From NCBI RefSeq assembly GCF_050436995.1, contig NC_134749.1, forward strand, positions 13,782,001 to 13,846,000: 64,000 nucleotides of DNA, in the 5' to 3' direction. How positions within the stretch are numbered: position 1 is the stretch's first letter; the number at the start of each line of letters is the position of its first letter. The position numbers were made by a program, and so were the translations under genes. Source of the DNA: Anticarsia gemmatalis. Lineage: Eukaryota > Arthropoda > Insecta > Lepidoptera > Erebidae. Below are positions 57,501-60,552 of this stretch, one piece after another. Below the pieces are notes generated by a model that searched no databases, was not told the origin of the DNA, and was given only the letters and a program-made list of their open reading frames with translations.

Positions 57501-59981
57501 TTAATTTCTTTATTTAAGCAATGTTTTATGAAAGCAGTGTCCTTTAGACGCATTATCCACTAGTTAATATTTTAGAAATGTTAAAGTAGACAATATGAAG
57601 CATTTATTGGAATGAAAGTTAAAAAATTTACAAGATTTTTATGTTAGTTAAATTATCAACATATGTCATGTTTGTACAATGTTGGAGAAAAAACAATAAT
57701 CCAGTGTAAGAATAACGACACAAGTGCCAAGCTTTCGAACGAATCGATCGTTCGGTGACACAAGTTTCAGCGCTATTCACGCGACGGCGCAGGTGTCTTA
57801 GCCTTAGACGATATAGGTTACAAAATATAATTTTATCCTAAAAATCTTTCTAGTTTTTCATATTACTATTTACATACTTTCATGAAAAACCAAGTATTAT
57901 TTGACATATATCAAAAACCAATAAATATAATGATTAATATTTGATGTACGCAAATATGATGCCATCAAAAACATTCTGTAAAAAACTTCAAGTCTCGCCG
58001 TAAAAAGTTGTGAGATCTATATAATACCAAGTCGATTAATCTATTTAGTCTCTACTTAAAGGACCTTCTGTCTTAAGTTATTACGTATGTTATTATCATG
58101 CCAATTTAAAAAATAATACCTTTAAAACAAATAGACCGACCTGGCCATCGCATGATTTGATTATTAGTATGTATCACACTACACAGCACGACGAGAAGTT
58201 AATGCTCCTGAAATGTTAATGGCGAATTTGTGTTTTCTTGCGATGACCAAGTCGATCTATTTGTTTTAAAGGTATTTTTTTTTAAATTGGCATGATAATA
58301 ACATACGTAATAACTTAAGACAGAAGGTCCTTTAAGTAGAGAATAAATAGATTAATCGACTTGGTATTATATAGATCTCACAACTTTTTACGGCGAGACT
58401 TGAAGTTTTTTACAGAATGTTTTTGATGGCATCTCACTTCTTTTTGTAGAGCGAACATAAGTCCAATTTGTATGGAAAGACGTTTTTTTTCATAATTCAA
58501 CATATTTTCCTATGGGAATGTTGTTCAGTTTCATGGGCTAAACACCCTTACCCACCCTTTACCCCCTCCCGTTATGCCTCATATAGTAGGTACCTATTTA
58601 CACCTATTTATTTTATTTTCTACAGTAATAATAATTTATTAACTGCAAATGTAACCTTGTAATCTTATACATTTATATGGGATTACAAAGTTATTGTTGC
58701 AGTTGGTGTATTTAGAAAACTGGACCGAAATTAGAAAATATTAAATTTTTCCCATGATTAAGACACTAAACCCTATTTGTATTCTAAATTTTAAGCTTCT
58801 AAGTCTGCTAGAAGTACCTTAGACTTTTGATGATCGGTGAGTCAGTGAGTCAGTGAATCAGTGAATCAGTGAGTGACAAAATTCAAAATTTTAACAAGTT
58901 GTCATTCTTAAACTACTGCTTCAAATTGACTGAAATTTTAAATATACCGTGTTAATACAATGACTGATTAGTTGCTGAAAATCCAGGCTTCTTGTTTTAT
59001 CCACAATGAAATTATAGGGGTGTCAAAAATAGCCCGAATTGCTTCGAGAAAAGGATGTTACGGCCGTGCCGCTTTTTTTTGCTCGACTTGCGGGGGCACT
59101 TCCGTGCCCCCAGATGTTATGAATTCAAAGCCCTGACATGAGAACATTGCAATATTTGTGGTCGAATAATTTGTCGTCAATGTTTATTTCGAAATTAGTA
59201 TTCGAATGCAAATCCACCCACATTTGTTAGCTATTGCATATTTACACAAAGGTGAATACATTTTTTGAATTATTGTGTACACCTACTTTTTAAACGTGGG
59301 TAGTAGATACCTCCTAGGTATGATAAAAGCAAACTAATTCTGTTCAAATCTTAAATAATTTACGAAGTCGATTGAAACATTATTGCATATTATCTTATCT
59401 TATCTTAGGGGTGAGGGTAACGATTAGTAGCCCGCGGACACTTCGACCCTTATTGATCTTTTGTGTCCCTTATTTGCTATTTCAAACGCTGGAGGGCAGT
59501 GCAAAACATAGGGCTTTTCTATGCTCCCTATACTACAACATTATTGCACACTCTCAACTCATTACGAAACTCAATAAAAATGTTAGTATCAAAAACACTA
59601 AAACAGTTGGATATAAACCTTCCTCTTAAATCACGCTATTTATTAAAAAATACCGCATCGAAATCCGTAGCGTAGCTTTAAAGATCTAAGCATACATACA
59701 TACAGACATAAGAACAGACGCGGAAAGCGACTTCGCTTTGTACTAAGTAGGGAAACGTAACACCCCAACTAATGTAACTCACAACTTTCTGCCACTTACA
59801 GATGAACGCAATGCGCTACAACGGTCACGCCTACAGCACGCAGATTCCCCGAGGCATTGAAACTCGTGCTCAGACAACACAGCTCAGTCATGTCACTCGT
59901 TCATCTCGCCGAACTGCGCCCGCGCATGCCCTCTCCGTTGAAATGCTGCAGAGGCACGGCCTAATCGACTTCAAACGTTGA
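3370..59981 (+). CDS. Peptide-type class A GPCR, 8 exons, 5' end missing
   Basis: This is a seven-transmembrane receptor expected at the plasma membrane, signalling through heterotrimeric G proteins, with a ligand that is probably a neuropeptide (family inference). Joining 3370-3512, 9846-10072, 14824-14926, 22687-22784, 34919-35087, 45794-45909, 55122-55202 and 59802-59981 gives 371 residues and a stop. Every junction is GT-AG, and the phases run 2 (entry),1,0,1,0,1,0,0,0. Seen in order: TM2 (NLSAADLL), TM3 cysteine (ETVCK), DRW in place of DRY, TM4, ECL2 cysteine (HFCTEEW), TM5 proline (YAIPG), short ICL3, TM6 CWMPYN, TM7 NPIVY, and membrane-proximal cysteines (KLLCGRGVC). TM1 and the N-terminus are absent and presumably upstream of the window. 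The TM3 start (NYIQGVAVAASVF) resembles SIFamide/NPFF-type receptors from memory, but the orthologue is not identified. The receptor class is near certain; the ligand is unknown. Confidence 0.9.
4714..5291. mobile_element. hAT-like non-autonomous element
   Basis: The terminal inverted repeat is TAGGGATGCCC at the left and GGGCATCCCTA at the right. The flanks are identical 8-mers, CTGTCTAG at 4706-4713 and 5292-5299, the target duplication size of hAT elements. The interior is AT-rich with CGATATATCGAT-like words near both ends and no transposase. 578 bp. Confidence 0.85.
5741..5980 (-). mobile_element. LINE 3' end, family L
   Basis: GTCGTATGGTTAGTGGTCAA through ACCGACCGGTGAGCGCAACT. Nearly full for this tail segment. 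The minus-strand frame across it is repeat. Confidence 0.75.
7741..7902 (+). mobile_element. MITE family M1 copy 2
   Basis: It starts TAGCTCGATTCTCTAC and ends ACAGAATTGCGCTA. The body matches copy 1. Confidence 0.8.
8752..8874. mobile_element. Short inverted-repeat element, family G
   Basis: 22-bp perfect arms, GGTCTTAAACGCGATTGAAA and on the left, matched by the right arm at 8853-8874. Diverged one-armed relatives occur at about 6676-6735 and 26851-26905 (GGGTCTTA.ACG..., TACC/TATA CTTTATTTGTTACCCG). Confidence 0.7.
9846..10072 (+). CDS. GPCR exon b: TM3 end, DRW motif, ICL2, TM4
   Basis: The acceptor is cttgcag|GTG and the donor TCG|GTATGT. The exon completes a glycine split across the intron, then reads VAVAASVFTLTAMSVDRWLS. 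The G protein-coupling triad is DRW instead of the usual DRY. ICL2 is proline- and arginine-rich (PEPRLRPPGRKQ). TM4 is a leucine-dense helix (ALLLLLLLWCAALLIFIPLL). The exon is much more GC-rich than the flanking introns. The open frame continues beyond both splice sites, so a plain ORF search overstates its length. Confidence 0.92.
10226..10285 (-). mobile_element. LINE tail, family C fragment
   Basis: ACCCGTTATTATCCCACTGC then GGGCCAGGGTCTCCTTGAGG. Confidence 0.6.
10603..10730 (+). mobile_element. tRNA-like SINE remnant, family S4
   Basis: CTGTGGCGCGGTAGTTATG and GTGGGTTTGATTCTG resemble A and B boxes. Similar heads occur at about 1647-1710, 28169-28260 and 45427-45520. Confidence 0.5.
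10751..10974. mobile_element. TA-flanked MITE, family M2
   Basis: Inverted ends are CAGTCAGCTCCAAAAGTC and GACTTTTGGAGCTGACTG, flanked by TA on both sides as for Tc1/mariner-type elements. 224 bp, non-coding. Confidence 0.85.
11013..11267 (-). mobile_element. Helitron, Lep1-like, copy 2
   Basis: It runs from CTAG (11013) to TATAGA, with hairpin GCGCAACTTCGCTTGCGT and an (AAAC)n run. The CTAG/TC ends and the terminal hairpin are Helitron hallmarks. Confidence 0.85.
11970..12218 (-). mobile_element. Helitron, Lep1-like, copy 3
   Basis: It starts CTAGCTGACCCGCGC and ends TATTAGTATAGA, with five AAAC units inside. Same family as copy 2, lying about 700 bp away in the same orientation. Confidence 0.85.
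12450..12918 (-). mobile_element. Older Helitron-like copy split by a SINE
   Basis: The left part (CTAGCTTTAGCCCGC then TTTCCCGGGCTAAAATAACT) and the right part (ATCGGTTTGGTAGCTAAG then CAGACAGACTTTCACGCATT) belong to one diverged element. The SINE at 12526-12710 lies between them. Confidence 0.55.
12526..12710 (+). mobile_element. tRNA-derived SINE, family S1
   Basis: The head has an A-box-like TGGCGAAGTGG and B-box GGTTCGACTCC, then a shared body (GGGTCTGGTTGTGCTTTG, GTCCCCGCGACACAAGAG) and an A-rich tail. Pol III-type promoter by family knowledge. Confidence 0.85.
13385..13500 (+). mobile_element. LINE 3' tail, internally deleted
   Basis: AATGTCTCCACCCAAAGGTA then AGACTGGAAA, and AAGTCCGCCTTTATACACTT, are the typical end of a lepidopteran LINE, joined through an A run. 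Confidence 0.5.
14134..14198. repeat. Perfect hairpin, 30-bp arms
   Basis: Arm AAAGATTTTAACTTTAACTT and on to GACAAAAAG, loop ACTTG, then the exact complement. Confidence 0.85.
14287..14368 (-). mobile_element. S1 SINE head fragment
   Basis: The reverse strand carries the tRNA-like head with CGTTGGGAGGCCGTGGG and GGTTTGATATCC. The body is missing. Confidence 0.55.
14424..14543 (+). mobile_element. LINE tail, family C
   Basis: GAGGGCATGCAAAGTCCGCA, CCTAGCCCCTCCCTCATTAC and CCAGCAGTGAGACATT. It abuts the Helitron at 14547. Confidence 0.7.
14547..14787 (-). mobile_element. Helitron next to the exon c acceptor
   Basis: It runs from CTAGCTGACTTCACTTGCGT to TATTAGTATAAA. It has lost part of the terminal hairpin. 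It ends about 36 bp before the splice acceptor at 14823. Confidence 0.8.
14824..14926 (+). CDS. GPCR exon c: ECL2 and start of TM5
   Basis: The acceptor is tttattctag|ATA and the donor G|GTGAGT. It encodes IETRDVHFCTEEWPGPD, then FGMLSFTLVYAIP. The Cys in HFCTEEW is the conserved ECL2 cysteine expected to bridge to TM3. The AIP proline is the TM5 landmark. A Helitron copy ends about 36 bp before this acceptor, so the polypyrimidine and branch region sits right beside the transposon end. Confidence 0.9.
14974..15082 (-). mobile_element. SINE S2 partial, head lost
   Basis: It shares ACACAGTCATTTGATTCTAA and AAGCAGAGCTTGTACCATGG with full S2 copies and stops before the tRNA-like part. Confidence 0.65.
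15389..15643 (-). mobile_element. Helitron, Lep1-like, copy
   Basis: It runs from CTAGCTGACCCGCGTAACTT to TATTAGTATAGA, with a longer AAAC run interrupted by AATC. The terminal ATTAGTATAGA is doubled at its 5' end. Confidence 0.85.
16551..16599. repeat. Hairpin, 23-bp arms, 3-nt loop
   Basis: GCCCGACGTTAAGGCGCAAG then TAA pairs with the downstream arm with one mismatch. It is GC-rich inside an AT-rich intron. Confidence 0.85.
17143..17283 (+). mobile_element. S1 SINE, B-box deleted
   Basis: A-box-like GTGGTGCAGTGGTTCAGG, then a jump to GATCCACAAATATTTTTTTC and the family body. The B-box segment is missing. Confidence 0.7.
18236..18395 (+). mobile_element. LINE 3' fragment, family E
   Basis: It carries TTGAAAAGAGTGGCCGTGAG, GCTCTTCTCATAAGGCTCTA and an end near AATAAATTATTTGATTTTGG. 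The open frame through it is a retrotransposon end, not a host gene. Confidence 0.7.
19404..19526 (+). mobile_element. LINE tail, family C
   Basis: GAGGGCATGTGAAGTCCCCA through CCCTACAGTGGGACAGTAAT. Confidence 0.75.
20546..20938. mobile_element. TA-flanked MITE, family M3
   Basis: Inverted ends are CAGTATGACTGGTGAGATAC and its reverse complement, extending to about 36 bp with few mismatches, flanked by TA. 393 bp. The minus-strand frame inside it resembles no known transposase. Confidence 0.85.
21447..21875 (+). mobile_element. MITE M1 copy 3, interrupted
   Basis: The left part runs from CGATTCTCTACTACTATCGA to TTTGGTAGTACATTTT, and the right part resumes at TTAAATGTCAAACTCC. About 236 bp of foreign sequence (21565-21800) separates them. 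Confidence 0.8.
21565..21800 (-). mobile_element. LINE 3' fragment inside MITE copy 3
   Basis: The reverse strand reads TTGAAAAGAGTGGCCGTGAG and GCTAGCTCTTCTCATAAGGC then ends in ATGATTTGATTTTGATTTTG. The same element occurs on the + strand at 18236-18395. Confidence 0.75.
22266..22432 (+). mobile_element. MITE M1 copy 4
   Basis: It starts CGATTCTCTACCACTATCGG, has a diverged centre, and includes GTACGTTTTAAATGTCAAAT. Confidence 0.75.
22687..22784 (+). CDS. GPCR exon d: TM5 end and ICL3
   Basis: The acceptor is ttgttcacag|GTT and the donor CAG|GTATGT. The exon completes the split glycine after AIP, then reads SITIMSYACMGRTLCSV followed by RPPFDIDEGNVSMQQ. The first part finishes TM5 and the rest is a short ICL3 with no long insertion. 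The SxM serines are possible phosphorylation sites, which is inference only. Confidence 0.88.
22841..23033 (-). repeat. Interspersed repeat, family F
   Basis: GTTCTGTACCTAAAGGGTGA at the left and GGCGCGAGTCCGACTCGCAC at the right are the reversed ends of the repeat also at 46893-47180. Confidence 0.6.
23106..23336 (-). mobile_element. tRNA-derived SINE, family S2
   Basis: The reverse strand reads GTTTGGCGCAGTGGTTAAAG and GAGTTCGAATCCCAACC (A and B boxes), then a body to ACACGGTCATTTGATTCCAA on the + strand. Confidence 0.8.
23930..24095 (-). repeat. Interspersed repeat fragment
   Basis: It holds GCGGACGCCCGCATCTGCGT and TTCAAATCCGTCCATTAGTC, the reverse of the common 'actgaaccgatttg.. cgcggacg' lepidopteran repeat. 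Confidence 0.45.
24897..25035 (-). mobile_element. MITE M1 copy 5
   Basis: Reversed orientation: it ends GAGAATCGAGCTACAG on the + strand and holds CTGATCAGATTTTCATAC. Confidence 0.75.
25041..25203 (-). mobile_element. LINE 3' tail, other family
   Basis: An AT-rich start (AAAATAATGTTTATTTACCA) and GACTCTTCCACTAGGCTGAG with CTCGGAAGAGTC look like a reversed LINE end. It abuts MITE copy 5. Confidence 0.5.
25677..25917 (-). mobile_element. Helitron, tandem pair member 1
   Basis: It starts CAAGCTGGCCCGCGCAAC and ends TATTAGTATAGA. The next Helitron begins at the following base. Confidence 0.85.
25918..26155 (-). mobile_element. Helitron, tandem pair member 2
   Basis: It starts with CTAG at 25918, directly abutting member 1 in the same orientation, and ends TATTAGTACAGA with that end partly repeated. 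Confidence 0.85.
28169..28260 (+). mobile_element. tRNA-like SINE remnant, family S4
   Basis: CCTCTGTGGCGCGGTTGTTAG head, with a diverged or missing B box. Confidence 0.4.
28970..29210 (-). mobile_element. SINE family S2 copy
   Basis: Same head (TTTGGCGCAGTGGTTAAAG on the reverse strand) and body as 23106-23336. The B box is diverged. Confidence 0.8.
29440..29775 (+). repeat. Interspersed repeat split by a LINE tail
   Basis: The left part (GCGAAGGTTCGTGAGGATGG, TTTGTTACTCTTTCC) and right part (GCGGACGTAGTCGCGGGCGG) are the two ends of one common repeat. A LINE 3' fragment at about 29600-29712 sits between them. Confidence 0.5.
29600..29712 (+). mobile_element. LINE 3' fragment, family E
   Basis: It shares GACTATCATAAGTGTCA and AATGAATAAATG then TTTTGATTTTGAT with the other E copies. 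It interrupts another repeat. Confidence 0.6.
30296..30440 (-). mobile_element. LINE tail, family D, diverged
   Basis: CCAGCTGCAGCTATATTCCA at the left and TTGACAAGCTTCTAACTACT at the right match the reversed D tail. Confidence 0.5.
30548..30660. repeat. Inverted repeat, perfect 32-bp arms
   Basis: The left arm starts CCAGCGCAGACAGAGAGGAA and ends CTCGCGC at 30579. The right arm is 30629-30660, exact complement, with a 49-nt loop. Confidence 0.9.
30848..30867. repeat. Perfect 20-bp palindrome
   Basis: GCGCATCCTCGAGGATGCGC, inside the same CpG-rich stretch as the inverted repeat at 30548. Confidence 0.9.
31897..32954 (-). pseudogene. Decayed transposon-associated protein
   Basis: Three protein-like stretches line up on the minus strand. 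32954-32637 includes LIENVVKIWKKSGISTRQLN. 32222-32028 includes KHHLWYLPDELIIFALSSDK. About 31974-31897 reads LPSEVWNENADYF before a stop. The order and wording recall a widespread arthropod mobile-element protein with HLWYL.DELI and LP..xxW..N.DY blocks (from memory, name uncertain). The frames are broken, so it is a fossil. It lies antisense in intron 4 of the receptor gene. Confidence 0.35.
33331..33360 (-). mobile_element. LINE tail, family C, cut
   Basis: TTAACCCATTAATGTCCCAT stops where the Helitron at 33362 begins. Confidence 0.5.
33362..33631 (+). mobile_element. Helitron with duplicated 3' end
   Basis: It is in forward orientation: ATATTATAAAGATGAAGAG, GTTT run, then hairpin and GGGCCAGCTAG at 33581. 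A 30-bp unit holding the CTAG end plus its flank is repeated once (33572-33601 and 33602-33631). Confidence 0.8.
33763..33840 (-). repeat. (TTTA)n tail and LINE-like fragment
   Basis: A TTTATTTA microsatellite followed by AGCAGGCATGCAGTTGTACA looks like a reversed retroelement tail. Confidence 0.4.
34403..34587 (-). mobile_element. LINE 3' end, family L, diverged
   Basis: AGTGTCAAAGTTGTTCAAG, ATGCGGTCACCCATTTATGG and ACGGATTGTTTACCGATCAC are shared, with many differences. It lies about 330 bp before exon e. Confidence 0.65.
34919..35087 (+). CDS. GPCR exon e: ICL3 end, TM6, ECL3, start of TM7
   Basis: The acceptor is tggttccag|GGC and the donor ATTG|GTAAGT. It reads GLRLMKERKRVAWILLLLAV, then LFAMCWMPYNIMQLLLDINL. 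The basic KERKR at the base of TM6 and the CWMP toggle motif are classic rhodopsin-family features. ECL3 is short and acidic (LVDAKDLS), followed by YLPYALFIG at the start of TM7. Confidence 0.93.
35380..35655 (+). mobile_element. Helitron-like repeat
   Basis: It starts ATATAAAAGAAAATTGTGTT, carries ACCGATTTGACTGAAAATTG, and ends near GCGCGTGTGAGCTAG. This is a typical lepidopteran interspersed repeat. Confidence 0.5.
36155..36470 (-). mobile_element. SINE-like element, family S3
   Basis: The right end on the reverse strand is tRNA-like (CTGTGGCGCGGTCGGTAG and GGGTTCGAATCC). The body includes GACGGCTTTACGTGCTCTCC and AGGCGCAGGACCGACGG. The two overlapping open frames here are repeat sequence. 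Confidence 0.65.
36906..36957. repeat. Hairpin, 23-bp arms
   Basis: AATCCATGCTTTTTTCCTAT and AGG pair with CCT and ATAGGAAGAAAGCATGGATT. One mismatch, 6-nt loop. Confidence 0.85.
37794..38052 (-). mobile_element. Chimeric Helitron
   Basis: The CTAG half matches the Lep1-like family up to ATAGCCTATGTTC. The rest switches to a different body (TTTCATGCAAATTGGTTCAG, (GACA)5, TTTCGCATTTATAATATTAG). It looks like a recombinant of two subfamilies. Confidence 0.7.
38390..38445 (+). repeat. SINE end fragment
   Basis: GAGCGTGGGTTCGACTCCCA is a B-box-type motif followed by a T run. The A box is not recognisable. Confidence 0.35.
38467..38660 (+). mobile_element. Short Helitron-like element
   Basis: It begins TCTATATAAAC after an A and ends CCAGTCTGCTAG before a T, the A|TC..CTAG|T arrangement of Helitron insertion. 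194 bp. Similar body words recur at 49690-49895. Confidence 0.6.
38869..39059 (-). mobile_element. LINE 3' end, family L, internally deleted
   Basis: TCTTCTTCTTATCGTATGG jumps to GCCTTTGACGTGGC, losing the usual CAACCTAGTGTC segment, and ends CAGATCGTTTACCGATG. TATGTATG repeats flank both sides and may be the target duplication. Confidence 0.7.
39770..40905 (+). mobile_element. 1.1-kb Helitron
   Basis: It begins TCTATACTAATATTATAAAG after A and ends GGTATGGGCTGCTAG before T. It has a (TTTG)n block near the 5' end and no long ORF, so it is non-autonomous. Confidence 0.7.
41319..41510 (+). mobile_element. LINE 3' tail, family D
   Basis: AGTAGTTAGAAGCTTGAAAG, CCAGGTAACTGGGTTGTGG, AGATAGGCAGTCGCTCCATA and TCAGCTGCATCCGGTAAGAC, a well-known lepidopteran LINE end. 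Partial relatives occur at 30296-30440 (-), 52800-52895 (+) and 56833-56905 (-). Confidence 0.7.
41769..42041 (+). mobile_element. LINE 3' end, family L, with GAA tail
   Basis: Forward copy from GGCGCCCATAGCCAGTTG to ACCATACGATAAGAAGAAG, showing the family's AAGAAG tail. Confidence 0.8.
42698..42864 (+). mobile_element. MITE M1 copy 6
   Basis: Full-length, from CAGTAACTCGAATCTCTAC to GTAGAGAATTGCGCTACAG. Confidence 0.8.
43358..44529 (+). mobile_element. 1.2-kb Helitron with internal repeats
   Basis: It begins TCTATACTTATAATAAATCT after A and ends CCGCACGGGTCAGCTAG before T. Inside are a (CTGT)n run (about 43482-43512), a tRNA-like segment (43709-43800) and repeated blocks with TTTATTTCA.AGTGCAT.AT. 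No long ORF. Confidence 0.75.
45427..45525 (+). mobile_element. tRNA-like SINE remnant, family S4
   Basis: AATGGCGCGGTTAGTAGAG and TTTGGATTCAATTCTAGG are A- and B-box-like. It lies about 270 bp before exon f. Confidence 0.45.
45794..45909 (+). CDS. GPCR exon f: TM7 NPIVY and helix 8
   Basis: The acceptor is tgttccccag|GTC and the donor ACG|GTAAGG. It reads HANSAINPIVYCLMTRNFQR, then SARKLLCGRGVCQQTKFT. NPIVY is the NPxxY motif. Helix 8 carries basic residues and cysteines that could be palmitoylated (family inference). Reading through the donor without splicing would add eleven residues and then a TGA. Confidence 0.93.
46163..46370 (+). mobile_element. S1 SINE, full length
   Basis: GCCTCCGTGGCGCAGTGG and GGGTTCGATT form the tRNA-like head, followed by GTGTCTGGTTGTGC, GTCCCCGCAACACAAGAG and an A tail. 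Confidence 0.85.
46893..47180 (+). repeat. Interspersed repeat, family F
   Basis: CGAAAGGTTCTGTACCATAA, GGTGACAGACGGATAAACGG with (GACG)n, and TTTGGGTAGGGAACCCTAAA. Common in Lepidoptera. The small frame at its left is repeat. Confidence 0.65.
47511..47685 (-). mobile_element. LINE 3' end, family L, deleted
   Basis: GTCGTATGGTTAGTGGTCAA to GACCGGTGAGCACAAC, with a gap after GTGTCAAAGTTG and another after GAAGCACGG. Confidence 0.75.
48114..48342 (+). mobile_element. Helitron, 3'-truncated
   Basis: It begins TCTATACTAATATTATAAAG and runs to GCAAGCGAAGTTGCGC, but lacks the final GGGTCAGCTAG. Confidence 0.8.
48915..49075 (+). mobile_element. S1 SINE, diverged
   Basis: It keeps GGCTAAGGTTGTCACCACG, GATCCCACACGGAATT and GTAAAGTCTCCGTGGCATAAG. 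Confidence 0.6.
49690..49895 (+). mobile_element. Helitron-like remnant
   Basis: It shares GTGCATAACTTTTGAA and AAATTG.ATAATTCTTTTT with 38467-38660 and ends near CGAAGTCGGGCCAGGCAGC, a decayed CTAG end. Confidence 0.45.
50384..50545 (-). mobile_element. SINE S3 remnant
   Basis: It retains GCCAGACCCAGATATCGAAC and AGAAACTCCGCGTTGC in S3 order, heavily diverged. Confidence 0.45.
50923..50980. repeat. Hairpin, 24-bp arms
   Basis: AAATTACAATTTTGCCGTTC and GGTA pair with TACC and GTACGGCAAAATTGTAATTT. One mismatch, 10-nt loop. The palindrome is the reason an open frame spans it. Confidence 0.8.
51092..51290 (+). mobile_element. S1 SINE
   Basis: B-box GGTTCGGTTCTC, body GTTTCGGGTCTGGTTGTACT, GACACAAGACCAATTCTTAG and an A-rich end. 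The head is diverged. Confidence 0.75.
51340..51525. mobile_element. MITE M1 copy 7, fold-back
   Basis: It starts as a forward copy (TCGATTCTCTACCACTATCG to GGCTAGCTATCGA), then switches to a reversed copy ending GATAGTAGTAGAGAATCGAG. Both ends are therefore the same family end in inverted orientation, with arms of about 45 bp. Confidence 0.8.
51954..52110 (-). mobile_element. MITE M1 copy 8
   Basis: Reversed copy containing TGCCAAAATGGTTCCTACGG and ending GATAGTGGTAGGGAATCGAG. Confidence 0.75.
52800..52895 (+). mobile_element. LINE tail, family D fragment
   Basis: ATTGATTTTCAAAGATCC and GGCAGTTAGAAGCTTGAAAT match the start of the D tail. Confidence 0.45.
54250..54402 (+). mobile_element. 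MITE M1 copy 9
   Basis: Diverged copy with GCGCCTCTAGCGGGCGCC and ATAGTACCGACTGTAGACAA. Confidence 0.7.
54866..55003 (+). mobile_element. S1 SINE, internally deleted
   Basis: CCTCCGTGGCGCAGTGG jumps directly to GGAACCACAAATAATTG, losing the B box. The rest of the body and the A tail are intact. It lies about 120 bp before exon g. Confidence 0.8.
55122..55202 (+). CDS. GPCR exon g: cytoplasmic tail part 1
   Basis: The acceptor is ttgtctacag|TGG and the donor CAG|GTATAG. It encodes 27 residues beginning WRCAQKPEGSSSDYELYHEP and ending HKRCYLQ. It is hydrophilic, with a serine cluster and two tyrosines, as expected for a receptor tail. The donor is weak (GTATAG). Because the exon ends in phase 0, intron retention gives Val then an immediate TAG, so an isoform without the last 59 residues is possible. 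Confidence 0.75.
56236..56450 (+). mobile_element. S1 SINE, full length
   Basis: CCCGTGGCGCAGTGGTTAAG and GGGTTCGATTCCC give intact A and B boxes. The body ends GACACAAGAGCAATTCTG plus A runs. The open frames across it in both directions are SINE sequence. Confidence 0.85.
56833..56905 (-). mobile_element. LINE tail, family D fragment
   Basis: GTCGGCTTACAGTCTCACTG and GATGCAGCTGTATACTAGTA are the reversed D tail. Confidence 0.5.
56936..57010 (-). repeat. (TTTA)n tail and LINE-like fragment
   Basis: ATTTATTTATTTATTAGTAA then ACACATTACCCTCCTTTGCA, a reversed retroelement tail. The open frame through it is not a gene. Confidence 0.4.
57958..58433. repeat. Large inverted repeat, 195-bp arms
   Basis: The left arm is 57958-58152 and the right arm 58239-58433, nearly identical in reverse complement, with an 86-bp loop. 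It starts GATGCCATCAAAAACATTCT and ends with its complement. It lies in intron 7, so the primary transcript could form a long duplex. No clear target duplication was seen. Confidence 0.9.
58700..59115 (+). repeat. Interspersed repeat with (GTGAGTCA) array
   Basis: It contains a short array of GTGAGTCA/GTGAATCA units (about 58837-58876) and ends in a hairpin, GGGGGCACTTCCGTGCCCCC, after GGCCGTGCCGC. It looks like a mobile-element fragment of unknown class. Confidence 0.45.
59802..59981 (+). CDS. GPCR exon h: cytoplasmic tail part 2 and stop
   Basis: The acceptor is gccacttacag|ATG. The exon encodes 59 residues and a TGA. It starts MNAMRYNGHAYSTQIPRG and ends EMLQRHGLIDFKR. It is basic and rich in Ser and Thr, with no membrane segment. 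It begins with ATG by chance of the splice position, and the frame from the upstream exon enters cleanly. No known tail motif was recognised. The base composition is clearly coding-like compared with the AT-rich UTR that follows. Confidence 0.8.
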   Translation: MNAMRYNGHAYSTQIPRGIETRAQTTQLSHVTRSSRRTAPAHALSVEMLQRHGLIDFKR

Positions 59982-60043
59982 TGCGAGGTTAACTCACTGA
60001 CTTCTAGTTACGAAGCCAAAGTGAGGTATGACTAACTTTTGAA

Positions 60044-60137
60044 GTGAGTTATAAGTGACTTTTTAGTGAGTTGAAAGTGACTTCTCAGTGAGTTGAAAGT
60101 GACTTTCTCTGTGACGTGAGTTCGAAGTGACTTCGTG
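60044..60137 (+). repeat. 22-nt tandem repeat in the 3' UTR
   Basis: Four units start at 60044, 60066, 60088 and 60116 with the shared core GTGAGTTGAAAGTGACTT. Spacing is 22, 22 and 28 nt. The array lies 63 nt after the stop codon, so it should be transcribed. Confidence 0.75.
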
Positions 60138-60546
60138 ATTGGAATACTTTAGATGATTGGAAATACGACTGTATAGCGAAGTTGGACTTTTAACTATTTT
60201 AAGAAAGTGAATTTATCTTTATTGTGTATTTTAATCTAGTCTTTGTAAAGTAATGTACATTTAAATATAAATTGATCAAGTAGTTGGCAAAGAATGAAAA
60301 AAAGAATTAAGGAAGTTGATCAATATTAAAATATCTATTTTATCACAATATATTTAAATATAAATGTTGATAGATTTAATTAAATTTAAGAACTATTTTT
60401 ATCATCGAATAATAGAATTTAGCTTTTTTATCGTAAAAAATGTTACTTTTTTCGTGTTAGGCACATTAAAGGTAACTGATTATTATGTCTAAATTGAGCC
60501 AAAACGAAGGCTTTCACAAATCTGATGTAGCACTCTGAAAGTCAAA

Positions 60547-60552
60547 AATAAA
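60547..60552 (+). terminator. Proximal poly(A) signal candidate
   Basis: AATAAA lies about 570 nt after the stop. The downstream element is not strongly GT-rich. Confidence 0.35.

Larger units (their letters stand above)
55203..59801 (+). other. Intron 7 (4599 bp)
   Basis: The donor is GTATAG, which reads Val-stop in frame. It contains an S1 SINE (56236-56450), two LINE fragments (56833-57010), the large inverted repeat (57958-58433) and a repeat with a (GTGAGTCA)-like array (58700-59115). I see nothing in 55210-56230, 57120-57950 and 59120-59800. Confidence 0.75.
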
